Positions 22,071 through 33,329 of a DNA stretch of 64,000 nt are shown in pieces (the stretch's first letter is position 1; each line of letters starts with the position of its first letter). Source of the DNA: Polyporus tsugae (taxonomy: Eukaryota; Basidiomycota; Agaricomycetes; Polyporales; Polyporaceae); assembly GCA_024305745.1 (NCBI GenBank), contig JAHRBS010000004.1, forward strand, positions 992,001-1,056,000, read 5' to 3'. The translations under genes and the position numbers were made by a program. A model generated the notes under the pieces. The model worked only from the letters and a program-made list of their open reading frames with translations. It was not told the DNA's origin and made no database searches.

Positions 22071-22141
22071 GACCAGACCGGGGATTGAACCCAGGACCTT
22101 CTGGTTTGCACCCAGATGCTCTACCACTGAGCTATCTGGTC
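22071..22141 (-). tRNA. tRNA-Cys (anticodon GCA)
   Basis: On the minus strand a full cloverleaf folds: a 7-bp acceptor stem (GACCAGA with TCTGGTC), D arm GCTC/GAGC, a 5-bp anticodon stem TCTGG/CCAGA enclosing the loop GTGCAAA (T33, anticodon GCA), and a T arm CTGGG-TTCAATC-CCCGG. The A box (TAGCTCAGTGGTAGAGC) and B box (GGTTCAATCCC) are intact and no intron is present. A TTTT run begins 2 nt past the acceptor stem (22063-22066), a normal Pol III terminator. The base after the stem is A, whereas eukaryotic tRNA-Cys normally has U73, so function as a Cys acceptor is not certain. It starts 100 bp from the Copia-1 3' LTR. Confidence 0.85.
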
Positions 22142-22657
22142 TTGGGTTCAGTAGAGACACCAGTTTATTGGTGTAGATTAGTGTAACTGTAGCCCCATGT
22201 CACTACGGCATGCATGCTATGCACAGTACATTGAGGGGTCTTATGGCAGTTCAGGGACCAACTCCTGAAGGATGAGTAAGCATGATTACTGCATCCTAAC
22301 AAGTGAGCGGGAAGAGCAGTAACGGTCACCTACCATTGCCTGTGCCCTTGATTTCTCCACCATACAGGGCACTGGATAGATCTCTGAGCTCAGAGATTGC
22401 CCTGGAAACACGTGGAGAGATGGAATGGGCAGGGGATAAGACAGATGGACCGCTCTTGCTGTGGCGGCAGCGCTGCTTGTGGGGAGGGATTGTTGTGATC
22501 AGGACCTCCACTTGTTGGCAAAGCGCCATAGTCTGAGCTGTGGAGAGTAAGCACCATAAACACCAACATTTTGCTTTGCGGGTGCTGCAGAATGAGATCA
22601 TGAATGTCCCACCGGAGGCATGTATCTTGGTGCCGGTGAGGCCTTCATTGCAGGCAC

Positions 22658-23567
22658 TCACTTTGCATTGCTCTGGTAGATCCGCTGAAACCACTCAGGC
22701 ACCTCCATTACTAATGCCTGGACCCCCTTGACTGTGGCAAGACAATCATCATCATACCGCGTTGGATCCCAGCAGTATTTCCAAAATACCCAGGTCCGGT
22801 ACCGGCCAAGTGCTTTAGCGCCTAGAAAGGTCTGGGAGCACCCGACTTTAGCACCGTGGCATGCCCTGCAACTGGTGCCCTTCCCGGGGGCCACCTCGCA
22901 CTTCTGACCGAGGTTGCGGCATCCCTCGCAAGGGTGATACTACATGATAACAGCATATCAGTACTGTGGGTGTGCCGTGTCACATTTAAACTTACGTGTT
23001 CTAGCCAGTCATTGCTCCATGGCCCAGTAGGTTGGAACAGCCTGTGGTCAAAACCATCTGCCCTGGCATCATCTACAGCAACTGCGGCTTTGGCTTTTTG
23101 GCCTTTACCACGTGTGCGAGAGGGGGACCAGGATCTCTTCTGCTTCGATGCACTGACATTCTGGGACATCGGCTCCCAAGGGGCCGACGGCGATGGGATC
23201 ACCAGGCTGCTACCAGCAGCTGCGTTTTGGCTTGGCAATGCTCTCTGCAACAAGGGGGCATTCTGCATAGGGCCGGACAGCGCGACTGCATTGCAATGAT
23301 GTTGGGGGAGGGGAATGCCTGTGTTTGTTGACATAGACTGGGATGTTTGGGGGGCGCATGAGGTCGCCGGTGAAATGGCTAGAGGGAGCACATTGTCGGC
23401 CCAGTCCAACTCCGTTGGGGCATCCACGTCACTCCTGGCTATGTGGGCCAAAGGGCCTGGCCCAGGAGGGTGGGGCTGTTGGCTCTGTTCCAGTGGTACA
23501 TCGCCCAGGGCACTGGAAGGGGGGCTGCAGGAGATGCAGGATTGCAATTGGGTCTTGGTGAGAACCA
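22658..23567 (-). CDS. Unassigned Cys-rich protein, paired Cys motifs
   Basis: I do not recognise this gene. A Pro/Ser-rich open frame (23567-22996) splices with a GTAAGT..TAG intron (22940-22995) to a second exon (22939-22658). That exon carries two spaced Cys clusters, CEGCRNLGQKC and CRACHGAKVGC, separated by about ten residues, followed by an aromatic segment (RYRTWVFWKYCWDP). The Cys pattern recalls small zinc-cluster DNA-binding domains, but this is inference. The N-terminus is unresolved: there is no ATG in frame, and the open frame begins just after a GTACAG that could be a splice acceptor, so an upstream exon is likely. A GTGAGT at the apparent stop could also extend the gene to about 22,330. 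It may be a host orphan gene or mobile-element cargo. Confidence 0.45.
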
Positions 23568-24865
23568 CTGTACATTTCTCTGCCTAGTTTGGACAGCTGA
23601 CCAGTATTATATGCTTGGAAATATCAAACAGCAGCAGCTGTGGGTTGGACAGGCTGCGGTTGGTGGACGAGATGGTACTGGGTCATTGACAGTCTCAGAG
23701 GGAGTACCCACCGAGCTGGGATGGATGTTGTTGGAGCTCTGTTGGCCCTGTCCTGCTGTATGTATGTTTCTTGAAAGCCATATGCTTCCGCCCAAACCCA
23801 AACACGTATAGTCACATGATATCTTCATGGATCTTCCCCCCCACAAATGGCGACCAAAGTAAGCTGATAAGAGTTTCAATAAAATACATGGATGGGTGCA
23901 TCTCTAGCCTAATGAGGGGAACATCGTTATAAGCGCGCCGCCGCTAGGCAGGGGACAAGTAAGGTGGTGAGACTGCAGGCCATCCACTGCTGGTAGACAC
24001 ACGGGGTTGGCCTAATGCCAGCCGGCCAGAGATACCGCAATGTTTTCGATGCCACGTGTGATGCACCACTTCGCATACTTTCTGTTACCTGGCAAGCTAA
24101 TAATGCCATTGGTAAGGGAACCATTGATGTGAGGCCGCTATGGCAAGGGTGGCGTAGTTATTCCACTCCGGGTCATCTCCAGTGGGCTGCGTGGGGGCCG
24201 AGTAATAGTGACTAGCCAGAAATGTAAAATGCGGTGGCTTACAATGGCCGGTTATGTGGGCGAGATATACTAGGAATACGAGGAAATAGTGAGATGGTAG
24301 TGGATAGCTAGCATGTCCAGTGAGTAAGGGGGAATACTGTCGCAGTTATGGCTTCCGGCTGGTTAGAATTGGTGCCCCAATGTTTGCTCAATCTCACTGA
24401 CCGGCCGGATGTCCGAAAATCTTTAAGGCAGCTGACAGCCCACCATCAAGCTACAATCACTGAGTGCCGACTTCCAGTACAGATGTTTGGAGGTGGTTGA
24501 GGGCTAGGGCCAAAAACAAGGGCCGGGGTTTAGATGCACCCTGGCCGGGTAGCATTGATAGCACCTTGACCTACCAGTAGCATTGAGAGGCTGGCGGTTT
24601 TCAAATATTACTTTTCCACCATCAGGCTCAAATACCGTGAAATGCGCTCAAAGAATACAGCTGTGTATGTAATGGTGTATCCAAGTACTAATGGCTGCTA
24701 TATATTTTGACAGGATGCCGGCTGGCTCAGTACTAGTAGGCTGGTGAGACCTGCCAGCTGGAACACCATTGCAGTATATTTACAGCTTTCCGGCCGGCGC
24801 TGGCTGCCCAGTATTTATGCTGTTTTGTCACCTGCGGCTCAACAGTACTACTGAGAATGTTAAGG
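23568..24865. other. Gene-free stretch with GCCGG-rich words
   Basis: No coding frame or RNA gene recognised. From about 24,370 the sequence is rich in GGCCGG, CCGGCTGG and GGCTGGC words amid AT-rich spacers, similar in style to the other short-word islands. An unseen first exon of the Cys-rich gene could lie at the left end. Confidence 0.4.
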
Positions 24866-27800
24866 GAACACACTTGTAGAGCGGCGCATCACAGAGCTCT
24901 TTGTCAGCAATTTTTGCATACAAGTTGGAGAGAGCGGGTTTGAGAAGAGGGAATACGTTGAAGGCCCAGTTGATATGCCCAGCCAGGGCACGGAACTCGG
25001 TGAGAGAATGACAGTGTGAAATAGCAGGGTCAACAAAGTGTGTGACAGCATCGAGAAGGTTAATCTTGGAGTCAGAGGGCAGGGACGCTGTGAGGGACTC
25101 GGCATTGATAAGGAAACCAATAACAGCGAGAATGATATCTGCGTGCTGCTTGGGATCATTGTGGTCAATGCCAAGTTCATCCCAAAGGAGCAGGAGTCGC
25201 GACTGGTCCTGCAGGCGGTATGTGTGGTGACGCGCATACCAAAGAGTGCGACAAAGAAGCTCGATACCCCAGTTATTGTCTACGTAACAAAACAGGGACC
25301 AAATATGCTGCTTCTTGATTTCAATCCAGGCTACAAGACAGTAGAAGGCAAGCCAAAGGTAGAGCGAACCACATTTACCAAAGGGATTGCAACGGTCAAT
25401 GTGTCGCTGCACATCAATAGTGACGATCTGGCGGATCTGCCAGTAGGGAGAAATGGGGATGTGTCGATAGGCTTGGGAAACATCTGACTTCCATAGAATC
25501 AGAGGCTCGTCAGGAACTCGCAGCAGAAATGACGAATCTCAGCACCAAAAATTGGCATGCCTTCCACAACTATGAAATTAAGAGAGTATGGACTGGCACT
25601 GAGGTTATTGATAAGACAAAGTTTGTTGGAATGTGGCTTCGGTACAACGTGGACAGGCATGGAGTAAATGCCCGGAAGGAGGTCCGATCCAAAGGAAGAG
25701 GAGTAGTGATCAAGCGCGATCTCTTCATCATGCTGATCACACAGGAACTGACGAGCATGGTCATCAGTGAGTGGTGGATGGACTTCATCTCAAGTGTCCG
25801 GGTAGTCGTCCGGCTTTTCATCTACATAGGGCCAAAAACCTTCGCGGAGGCTGTGGCAAACAGAGTGGACAAATGGTTGGTTTGGATGGTCAAGGAGGAG
25901 GTTTTCGAATACATCAACTTTGATCAGCGTAACAATTCTGAACAGATCGGGACAAGCAGCAACAGTGGCATTAAGGACGGGATCAGAGCGTACATCAGGC
26001 AGAACAACAGGAACGGGCGGATGGGTGAGAGATACATCAACAAAAGAACACCGAGGGGAGTCGCAGTCATCCCAAACCAGGTTGCAAAGAAAACGTGGAT
26101 AAGCTACATCAAAACACGGTCTAGTCTCTTGCAGTCCCACTTGGCGTGTTTCCCACTGCAGATGGAACAGAAGTGGCGGTATTGACAGTCACTGGGATGG
26201 GCAGTGCAGATGCCCTTGTTCCAATGGATGCATGCCTCCCATCTAGATCACGTAGATGAATTGGCAGTAGTAGTAACGTCAGCGGCTGAGACGACATTGG
26301 CTTCGCAAGAGTTGATCCATTGGGTACGTAAGTTGCTGAACTGCTTGTGGTCGGATAGGAGGAGGTTCCAAACTGATGCAATGCGCTTCTGGACTGCGTG
26401 ATTGTAGTGGATGACACGCTGATGCAGGGACTGGTTGACGGCAGAGAAAAGCCCGAAGATATGGGAGTGATAGGCATTGAGCTCAGCTCATCTGTGGGGA
26501 AAGGCATAGATTGTGGCGAGGGCTGTTTGCTGCCAAGGGATAACCCAGTTGCCGGAAGATTGGACAGTCTTGACAGCTCCACATCGCCGAAATGCTCAAT
26601 GTGTTTGTCCCCAGAGGATAGAGCGTACAAGCTGCTGAGGACGTGGTTGAGGTTGACCGTGTTCCTGTTAAGGATGTTGGTCCATTCATTGTCGGGGAAC
26701 TCAGGTGCTCCTGCAGAGTTAATGAGGTTCAATCAACTGAATTTTATGTCCTTTCCATATTCACGTAAATATTTGAGTGTCTGTAGAAGCTCAGGTCGAA
26801 GGAGCTCATTGTCCACGGCCCTGGGGGCAGCCCATGCAAACTTGTCTGGATTGGGTTGACACTGCTCGTCATGATGCCCGTCAGAGGAGGGCTCATAAGA
26901 TGGGCTTTGAGATCTCTCCTTCCATGTGGGGGGATTGTTAGGTTGTGGCAGTTCGGTCAATTGATGGGATTGTAAGGTTGATTGCAAGCCAGGTTGATCC
27001 TGGTTTGCCGGATCGCTCCTCCCTCTGAGTGCATCCTGCTGGCTGTCAGGCTGCCCCCAGAATCGCTGCTGCAATTCCTTTCCTGCATCCTTCCTGCATC
27101 CTGTCTGTGTCGTCGAGTTGGACAAGATAGGAGTCGAGGGAGTCGTTGACCGCTGCATCGTCCAGTCTGGTCTCTTTGGTAGACAGAGTGGCAGTGAGAC
27201 ACCTGACTACTGTCACAGTTTTTTGCACCACGTTTGGTACCGCAGTCACAGCCACCAACCCTAACCCAGGGATCACCCACTTCTGGACTCTGTACTGGAC
27301 ACTGATCATTGTTATATAATAGTACTTACCTCTTTGTTCTCCTTTTGGACTGGCCCACCTGCCATCAGTGCCTAAGCCTGCCCTGAAGCCAAGTGGTCTG
27401 TGCACCTGTCATGTATAGTATATAAGGGCTGTGATGTGGGCTCAGAGACCTTAGATTCTGTCTCTTGTTCACTCTCCATCATCTGTAGGCAGCTTAACAG
27501 CCCCTGCCATCCTCTGCCTTCTAGTGTGGGCCAATCTATCTTCTACTTCCATTGTCACCCTCTGTGTGTCTCCATCAGTGAGCCCTTACCTTTGTTTGTT
27601 TTGTGGCACGATCGTTCAGCAGTGACAATTGCGCTGGCCTGGGATATCTGCCTTCTTCAATACTCCTCAACAACTTGCTCGCACTTCATGATAGCTGCGC
27701 GCTGTGCCTCTGGTAACTCTCTGAGTGTGCCATGTCATGTAGTCATTTGTGATTCAAACGATGTGGGTTGTGAGATTTAGCGAGAATTTCGAACGTAGCA

Positions 27801-27880
27801 AGAGCGAGCTGGTGGCAGTGAGCAAAGGTGAGCCCCATGCAGGACGCGGTCCCAAAGGGCATACGTGCTTACCTGGCGGC
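24866..27880 (-). mobile_element. DIRS/Ngaro-like retroelement relic (gag-like and RT)
   Basis: Minus-strand coding remnant in several frames. From the 5' side (right): a gag-like start (RELPEAQRAAIMKCEQVV, near 27,700), interrupted by a solo LTR-B; then QLDDTDR, FAWAAPRAVDNELLRPEL (about 26,800), PEFPDNEWTN (26,700) and a Cys/His motif (CQYRHFCSICSGKHAKWDC, about 26,150). The reverse-transcriptase part follows, with blocks PRFLCNLVWDDCDS (26,100), NKLCLINNLSASPYSLN (25,600), HIDRCNPFGK (25,400) and the YVDN active-site region (25,275). It ends in LAGHINWAFNVFPLLKPALSNLY and is truncated near 24,866. Frameshifts and stops separate the blocks. The second catalytic Asp is Asn. No tyrosine recombinase is visible, so the DIRS/Ngaro label rests on RT-block similarity recalled from fungal families. 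Confidence 0.65.
27211..27627 (+). repeat. Solo LTR-B (Gypsy-B family) inside the DIRS-like relic
   Basis: 417 bp starting TGTCACAGTTTTTTGCACC and ending CAGCAGTGACA. It is homologous to the Gypsy-B LTRs at 54,479 and 61,056. It contains TATATAAGG-like text near 27,420. Gag-like coding blocks of the DIRS-like relic resume on both sides. The flanks (actac, attgc) do not form a target-site duplication. Confidence 0.9.
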
Positions 27881-28326
27881 TGTTATGAATGCTCCATTTG
27901 GCGCCTGCCACTAGCACCTTAGTTTCCTTTTCCGGACGACCTACTTCTCACATTGTACTTATTGTTCTCCTTTACACTGTATCTTGTCCTTTGTTCTTTA
28001 GCACAATAGCTCCTTATTGTCCGTCATTGCTATTGTTCCATTCCCATTGTTCACCCGTGTCCATAGTTATCTGTTGTCCCCGGGTTCTCATTGTCCTCTA
28101 TACGTATATAAGGACCTGTACTTCACTGCCTGGAGACCTCGGTTTTGACCTCTTGTCTCCAGGTAAGCCTCGCTGTATTTCGCTCGTAGACATCTACTTA
28201 CTCAATACATCTTGTCTCCAGCCCTGACCATTGAGCCTTGCTCCGCTCTCGCTGCACAAGTGCTCGTCGACACCCTTGCTTGTCTCGTAAGTCTCCCTGG
28301 TCCTTACTCGACGGCCAGTCGTAACA
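27881..28326 (+). repeat. Solo LTR-A, plus orientation (446 bp)
   Basis: Starts TGTTATGAATGCTCCATTT and ends CAGTCGTAACA. It faces the minus-oriented LTR-A at 28,386 tail to tail across a 59-bp spacer. Confidence 0.92.
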
Positions 28327-28385
28327 AGGGGCTTGGTGATTTCCCAACTGGTCCCCAAGATATGGGCCTACAAAATGCTCAGTGG

Positions 28386-28831
28386 TGTTACGACTAGCTG
28401 TCGAGTAAGGACCAGGGAGACTTACGAGACAAGCAAGGGCGTCGACGAGCACTTGTGCAGCGAGAGCGGAGCAAGGCTCAATGGTCAGGGCTGGAGACAA
28501 GATGTATTGAGTAAGTAGATGTCTACGAGCGAAATACAGCGAGGCTTACCTGGAGACAAGAGGTCAAAACCGAGGTCTCCAGGCAGTGAAGTACAGGTCC
28601 TTATATACGTATAGAGGACAATGAGAACCCGGGAACAACAGATAACTATGGACACGGGTGAACAATGGGAATGGAACAATAGCAATGACGGACAATAAGG
28701 AGCTATTGTGCTAAAGAACAAAGGACAAGATACAGTGTAACGGAGAACAATAAGTACAACGTGAGAAGTAGATTATCCAGAAAAGGAAACTGAGGCACTG
28801 GTAGCAGGCACTGAATGGAGTGTTCATGACA
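28386..28831 (-). repeat. Solo LTR-A, minus orientation (446 bp)
   Basis: Reads TGTTACGACTAGC at the left and GTTCATGACA at the right, that is, an LTR-A in minus orientation. With 27,881-28,326 it makes a 951-bp inverted structure. The two arms are homologous but differ at many sites. Confidence 0.92.
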
Positions 28832-28881
28832 CATAACACATCTATTGGGTATATGGGCATATTATTTATTGCACATGAAAG

Positions 28882-29644
28882 TGTTGAGCAAGGTGCTGCC
28901 AAGCACTGGCAGGCAACATAGTCACTAGGCTGTGACACCACCATAGTGCTAGTGATAATCAAGGACAGTGCTGCTGTGCACAGTGTATACTACTTTACAG
29001 TTCTTATATAATCTAGTAGCATATATAGGGGCTTCCCAGAGCCCCCAATACATACAGTTCTTTACTCTCTGTTGGACTTTGAGCTATTAGGGTACGGACT
29101 TATCCGGAGATGAGGCTATGCGACCACATGGCGCTTAGTCAATGCTATATATCTTACTTACCGTATTTAGGTTTCTCTCTCATACTATTGTTGTAGAGGT
29201 CCGGAGACATCTGGAATCTTCTTGGACAATCCATACTGCTCTAGAATAGTCTAGGTAGTTCTATGCTTATGCACTCTATAGTGCAATATCGCACCATCCT
29301 TCTCTCATTGTCTTACTCATGCGTACATGTGACTTCTTTATCACTTACTCATGCACTCCCTACTGTAGTATATAAGAACTGCATTCTCTGCTCCTGCTCT
29401 TCAGTTGTTCACTCACTGACTGAAGAGTAAGTACTACACATACCTCTCTCTTACTTGTAGTTACTGACTTTACCTTAGTCTCCTTGTGTTTGACTTACAG
29501 TTGGAACCCTTGCCCTCACAGCCTTGAGTTCATCACTCTCTTCTACCATCATCTCACAGCAAGCCTTGACAACCCCTCCAGGTGAGTATGCAGAGCTTCC
29601 GCTAGAGTTGCTGCCCAATGTGGGCTTTGCCCCTGTGTTCAACA
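28882..29644 (+). repeat. Putative LTR of a third copia-type element
   Basis: The right border is supported by TTCAACA followed directly by GGTTATGAGCCCTG (29645-29658), the same half-tRNA primer-binding site as in Copia-1 and Copia-2. A TAGTATATAAGAA box at about 29,367 is a plausible U3 promoter. The left border at TGTTGAGCAAGGTGCTG (28,882) is a guess from its likeness to the Copia LTR start. Only about 220 bp of internal sequence (29645-29863) follow before a MITE, with an ATGGCAGACGACCTG start-like text that hits a stop at once. Confidence 0.5.
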
Positions 29645-29866
29645 GGTTATGAGCCCTGCGGACAGGCTCCCAGCTCACCCAGAATCCCTTTGTTGCCATT
29701 ATGGCAGACGACCTGTAGAATGGGTGTGGTATGATTATCTGCTGCCTGCCATCCACAGTGGTGGAGCTGGATGTGGCACGCCTTCAAGGTCACTGCCTGC
29801 CCTCCACCAACAGAGGGGGAACCTATACCAGCGCATTTTTTCACGACCACTGCTATAAAGTCTTTA

Positions 29867-30310
29867 GAGAATAGCAGGGGGTATCAAAAACCCTGGGGGT
29901 CAGGGGTAAGGGTACACAAGGGTAGGGGTAGGGGTCATCCTACCAGACCCCCCAACCCTCCAGTCAAGGGTGGGGGGTATGGCTGTAGGTCTATTTGAAA
30001 TAGTAGTATATAGAGATATAACACTAGATATATCAACAAGTATGCCAAAGTATATATACTATTATCACTTTGTGTGTTGTAATCAACATATATACCACTA
30101 TAGAACAGAAGTTTATAATATTTAGAGCACAAATCATGGTCATTGAGCACCAATTTGGGTAAAACCCCTGAGGGTAAGGGGTAAGGGTACATAAAGGTAA
30201 GGGTAGGGTCAGAACCTCATGACCCTTAATCACAGCAAGGGGTATGGGGTTTGGGGGGTAAGGGTAAGGGTTGAAGGTTAGACACCCGGAGATTACCCCC
30301 TGCTATTCTC
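29867..30310. mobile_element. MITE with 17-bp TIRs and TA target duplication
   Basis: 444 bp bounded by perfect 17-bp terminal inverted repeats (GAGAATAGCAGGGGGTA at 29867-29883 and its complement at 30294-30310), flanked on both sides by TA (29865-29866, 30311-30312), as in Tc1/mariner-type elements. Near each end lies a copy of a roughly 47-bp direct repeat built from GGGGTAAGGGTACA words (29891-29937, 30165-30211). The centre is AT-rich. There is no coding capacity. Confidence 0.85.
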
Positions 30311-30413
30311 TAACATTGCTAGGCCAACACGGAGGATCAAAGGTGCATACTGTACAAGAAGGAAAGGGAAGAGGTGTGGGTATGTCAGTGCTCGCAAAGA
30401 AGTTGTGATCTAA

Positions 30414-30599
30414 TATTACGACTGGCCATTGAGTAAGAACCAGGGAGACTTACGAGATGAGCAAGGGTGTCAACAAGCACTTGTGCAGCAAGAGCAGAGC
30501 AGGGCTGGAGACAAGAGGTCAAAACTGAGGTCTCTAGGCAGCAAAGTACAGCCTATGGTACAGGTCCTTATATACATATAAAGGACAATGAGAACCCGG
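30414..30599 (-). repeat. Truncated LTR-A fragment
   Basis: Starts TATTACGACTGGCC, a decayed TGTTACG end, and runs to the GAGAACCCGG word before losing similarity at 30,599. It has the same 59-bp deletion between ctggagacaaga repeats as the LTR at 52,691, plus a small local duplication (acagcctatggtacag). Confidence 0.85.
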
Positions 30600-30743
30600 A
30601 GCCCATTCAGTAAACATTCCCACTATAGTGGCCATCCAGACTTGACTAAACCCCACTATAGCGGACTACCCGGGCCTGGCCGGGTACACAGTTTCAGGCA
30701 CATAGGTGGTCTGGCCGGTGATGCTAGCTACGGGCACTCCTAT

Positions 30744-31080
30744 GCCTGGGCTGGGGTAACATTATGGGCCTATATCATGGCCCGGCCAGAGGAGTACTAC
30801 AATGAGTTCTGGGCTCTATAAGCACTATTGTGCTCTGGCTGGAGTAACATTATTGGCTTGAATTGTGGCTTGGCCAGGGAGTTCTAGAGATGAGTTTTGG
30901 TAGTACTACGGGCGCTGCTGTGCCCGGACTATGAGTAGCATATGCCCGAGCTAAAAGTAGTATTATTGTATTAAATCATGGGCTGCTTAATAGGTTCTGC
31001 AAGTAGTCTAGGGAATACTATTGAAGAAGTAAGAATATTAGATTAAATTGCAGCTCAGCTAGGAGGTGCTAGCATTGATT
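30744..31080. repeat. Degenerate tandem repeat, about 90-bp unit
   Basis: Three decayed units start near 30,744, 30,835 and 30,930. They share the words GCTGGAGTAACATTAT, GGCTTGAATTGTGGC, GGCCAGGGAGT, TAGTACTAC and GCTGTGCCCGG. Identity between units is low but the block order is conserved. No gene is present. Confidence 0.5.
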
Positions 31081-31744
31081 TTGAGCAGTGTGTTCTCGGA
31101 AACTGGTGCACAATAGGCCTCCAACTACTCACAACTCCATATCTTATCCATTTTCCTTGATTCAAAGTGCATTGGAAAGGTCTATTTGTCTGCATTTTAA
31201 TAGTGTATCATATATAGTCATCCACATTCTTCATCTAGCACAATATGTACATTGTGTTCTGCAACTTGTGACTAGGCTGTAACTATCATTGCATCCTGGA
31301 ATGATCACAAAGCCCCAGTGTGTTGCATATCATTAGAAAGCTCTAATTCACCTCTTTCCAACTGCATCAAGGGGATAGTAATGGACCCACTGGCTCTTGA
31401 GATATAAGTGTGGAAAATGCCTAGTGGCTGGATAGTGATGGCCACTCTCAAGTAGTACCAACCAATATTGCATCAGGCTAATAGTCAGCCCTAAATACTA
31501 CAAGCATGGCCTACTATGTGCTAAAAGAATAAAGAAAAACGGCCCAGAAATGGATGATCTATAGCACTTTCTCCTTGTTAATATTGTATAAACAGTGTTA
31601 TTAGTTGAAGTGGATGAATATATATAGTTTGAACACTCAATACCTACAAGTTAAAAGCCTCAAACAGTCCTGTTCTAATAGTACCAACAGGTTGATAATA
31701 GTATAGCTGGTTCCAAAGATATAGTTATATATAGTGGTTCTGGG
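31081..31744. other. AT-rich gene-free stretch
   Basis: No coding frame, RNA gene or clear repeat is recognisable in this 660-bp AT-rich segment. Confidence 0.5.
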
Positions 31745-32125
31745 CACTGATAAGTATTGGCCACTGGGGAGTACTTATTGAGCACTAGCTGTTGGATATT
31801 AGCTGCTGGACACTTGCTGCTAGATACTAGTTATCAGACATCCAGCATTAATTGTCAGACACTATTCACCGGGCACTGTTCATCAGGCACTGGTTGTCGG
31901 GCACATTCATTGGGCATTGGTTGTTCAGGCACTGGTTGTCGGGCACTGTTCATTGGGCACTGGCTACCAGACACTATCTACTGGGCACTTACTGCTAAGC
32001 AACTGCCACTGGGCACCTACCACCTACCACCAGGCATATCACCAGGCACCAGGCATGTCACCGGGCACTGGGCACCTACCACTGGGCGCTGGCTACTGGG
32101 CACTATTCATTGAGCACTTGCTAGG
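31745..32125. repeat. Degenerate GGGCACTGG minisatellite
   Basis: At least 15 variants of GGGCACTGGTTGTC / GGGCACTATTCATT-like units recur at about 10-25 bp spacing over 380 bp. Unit sequence and spacing drift from left to right. The open frames here are by-products of the repeat. Confidence 0.7.
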
Positions 32126-32198
32126 TATGTCTATGGCCCACTAAGTATGTATTATGAGTGCAAACATGCTCCTGTAAAGTAAATACTTTAATCTGAAT

Positions 32199-32375
32199 AG
32201 TGTTTCAGCTAGAGACATATTATATCCATGATACTGTGCCAGCCAGAAATTTATTCTAATCAGAATAGTGCATCAGCCAGATATATGCTATATCCACAAT
32301 ACTATACCAGCTGAATATATATTTTAGCAAGAGCAGTGCTTGGGCCAGACACATGCCATATCTAGGATACTGCAC
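32199..32375. repeat. 68-bp tandem repeat, 2.6 copies
   Basis: Units begin with AGTG at 32199, 32267 and 32335, an exact 68-bp period. They share the blocks cagccaga-acata, gctatatccac-atact and cagctgaat/cagccagaa. The third unit is cut after 41 bp by the Gypsy-A LTR at 32,376. Confidence 0.75.
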
Positions 32376-32812
32376 TGTCATGAATGTTCCATTCGGCGCC
32401 TGCTACCAGCGCCTTAGTGTCCTTTTCCGGATGATCTAATTCTCACATTGTACTTATTGTTCTCCATTGCATTGTCCTTTGATCTTTAGCACAATAGCTC
32501 CCTATTGTCCGTTGTCGCTATTGTTATGTTCCTATTGTTCTCTCATAGCCATAGTTACCTATTGTCCCCGGGTTCTCATTGTCCTCTATACGTATATAAG
32601 GACCTGTACTTTGCTGCCTGGAGACCTCAGTTTCGACCTCTTGTCTCCAGGTAAGCCTCGCTGTATTTCCCTCGTTAGTTACCTCACTCAATACATCTTG
32701 TCTCCAGCCCTGACCGTTGAGCCTTGCTCCGCTCTTGCTGCACAAGTGCTTGTCGGCGCTCCTGCTCGTCTTGTACGTATCCCTGATCCTTACTCGACAT
32801 CCAGTCGTAACA
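32376..32812 (+). repeat. Gypsy-A plus copy 5' LTR (437 bp)
   Basis: Starts TGTCATGAATGTTCCATTC and ends ATCCAGTCGTAACA. The 3' part matches the 5' LTR of the minus copy almost exactly, while the first half differs at many positions and has small indels. Confidence 0.92.
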
Positions 32813-33329
32813 TATTTCTGAGGCAGTCAAAGGTCTCGCACCTTGACTCATCACTACCAAAGACCAACCAGCCCTTATCCTTGCACACATCGCCAGACCC
32901 CCTACACCTGCCTTTTGTGACCCCGAATGTCCGCCTCTTCGCCAAGCGGCAGCAGTTGCAACTAGTAACCCTGCATCTCGTCCTGCGTCCCACCCCACCT
33001 CACGTCCAACCTCTCAGCCCCAAAGTCGCAAGCCAACCCCCACTGGGACTCCGTCCGCATCCCCTCGTCTTGGAGGACTAACCCTCCAGACCACTGCCGA
33101 GCTTGTTAGACAACAGCTCGCATCCCGCACCTCCAATTCCCCCATCGCTTCAACCTCAGCACTACCCAAGGTTGAAGTAGAACCCAAGCAAGAGGACTGA
33201 AACCCTGCAGTCAAGGAGGAACCCAAATGAGAAACCGTAGTTCTCAACGCCCCGACACCTCCATCCTCACCACCCTCATCATCCTCTTCCTCTGCACCCT
33301 CATTGCGAGCACTGTCACCCGCTCCCACC

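Noticed and set aside
30305..30345. Possible continuation of the MITE to the right
   Set aside because: The inverted repeat and TA flank end cleanly at 30,312.
31757..32113. 118-codon frame in the GGGCACTGG array
   Set aside because: Product of the minisatellite, not a gene.
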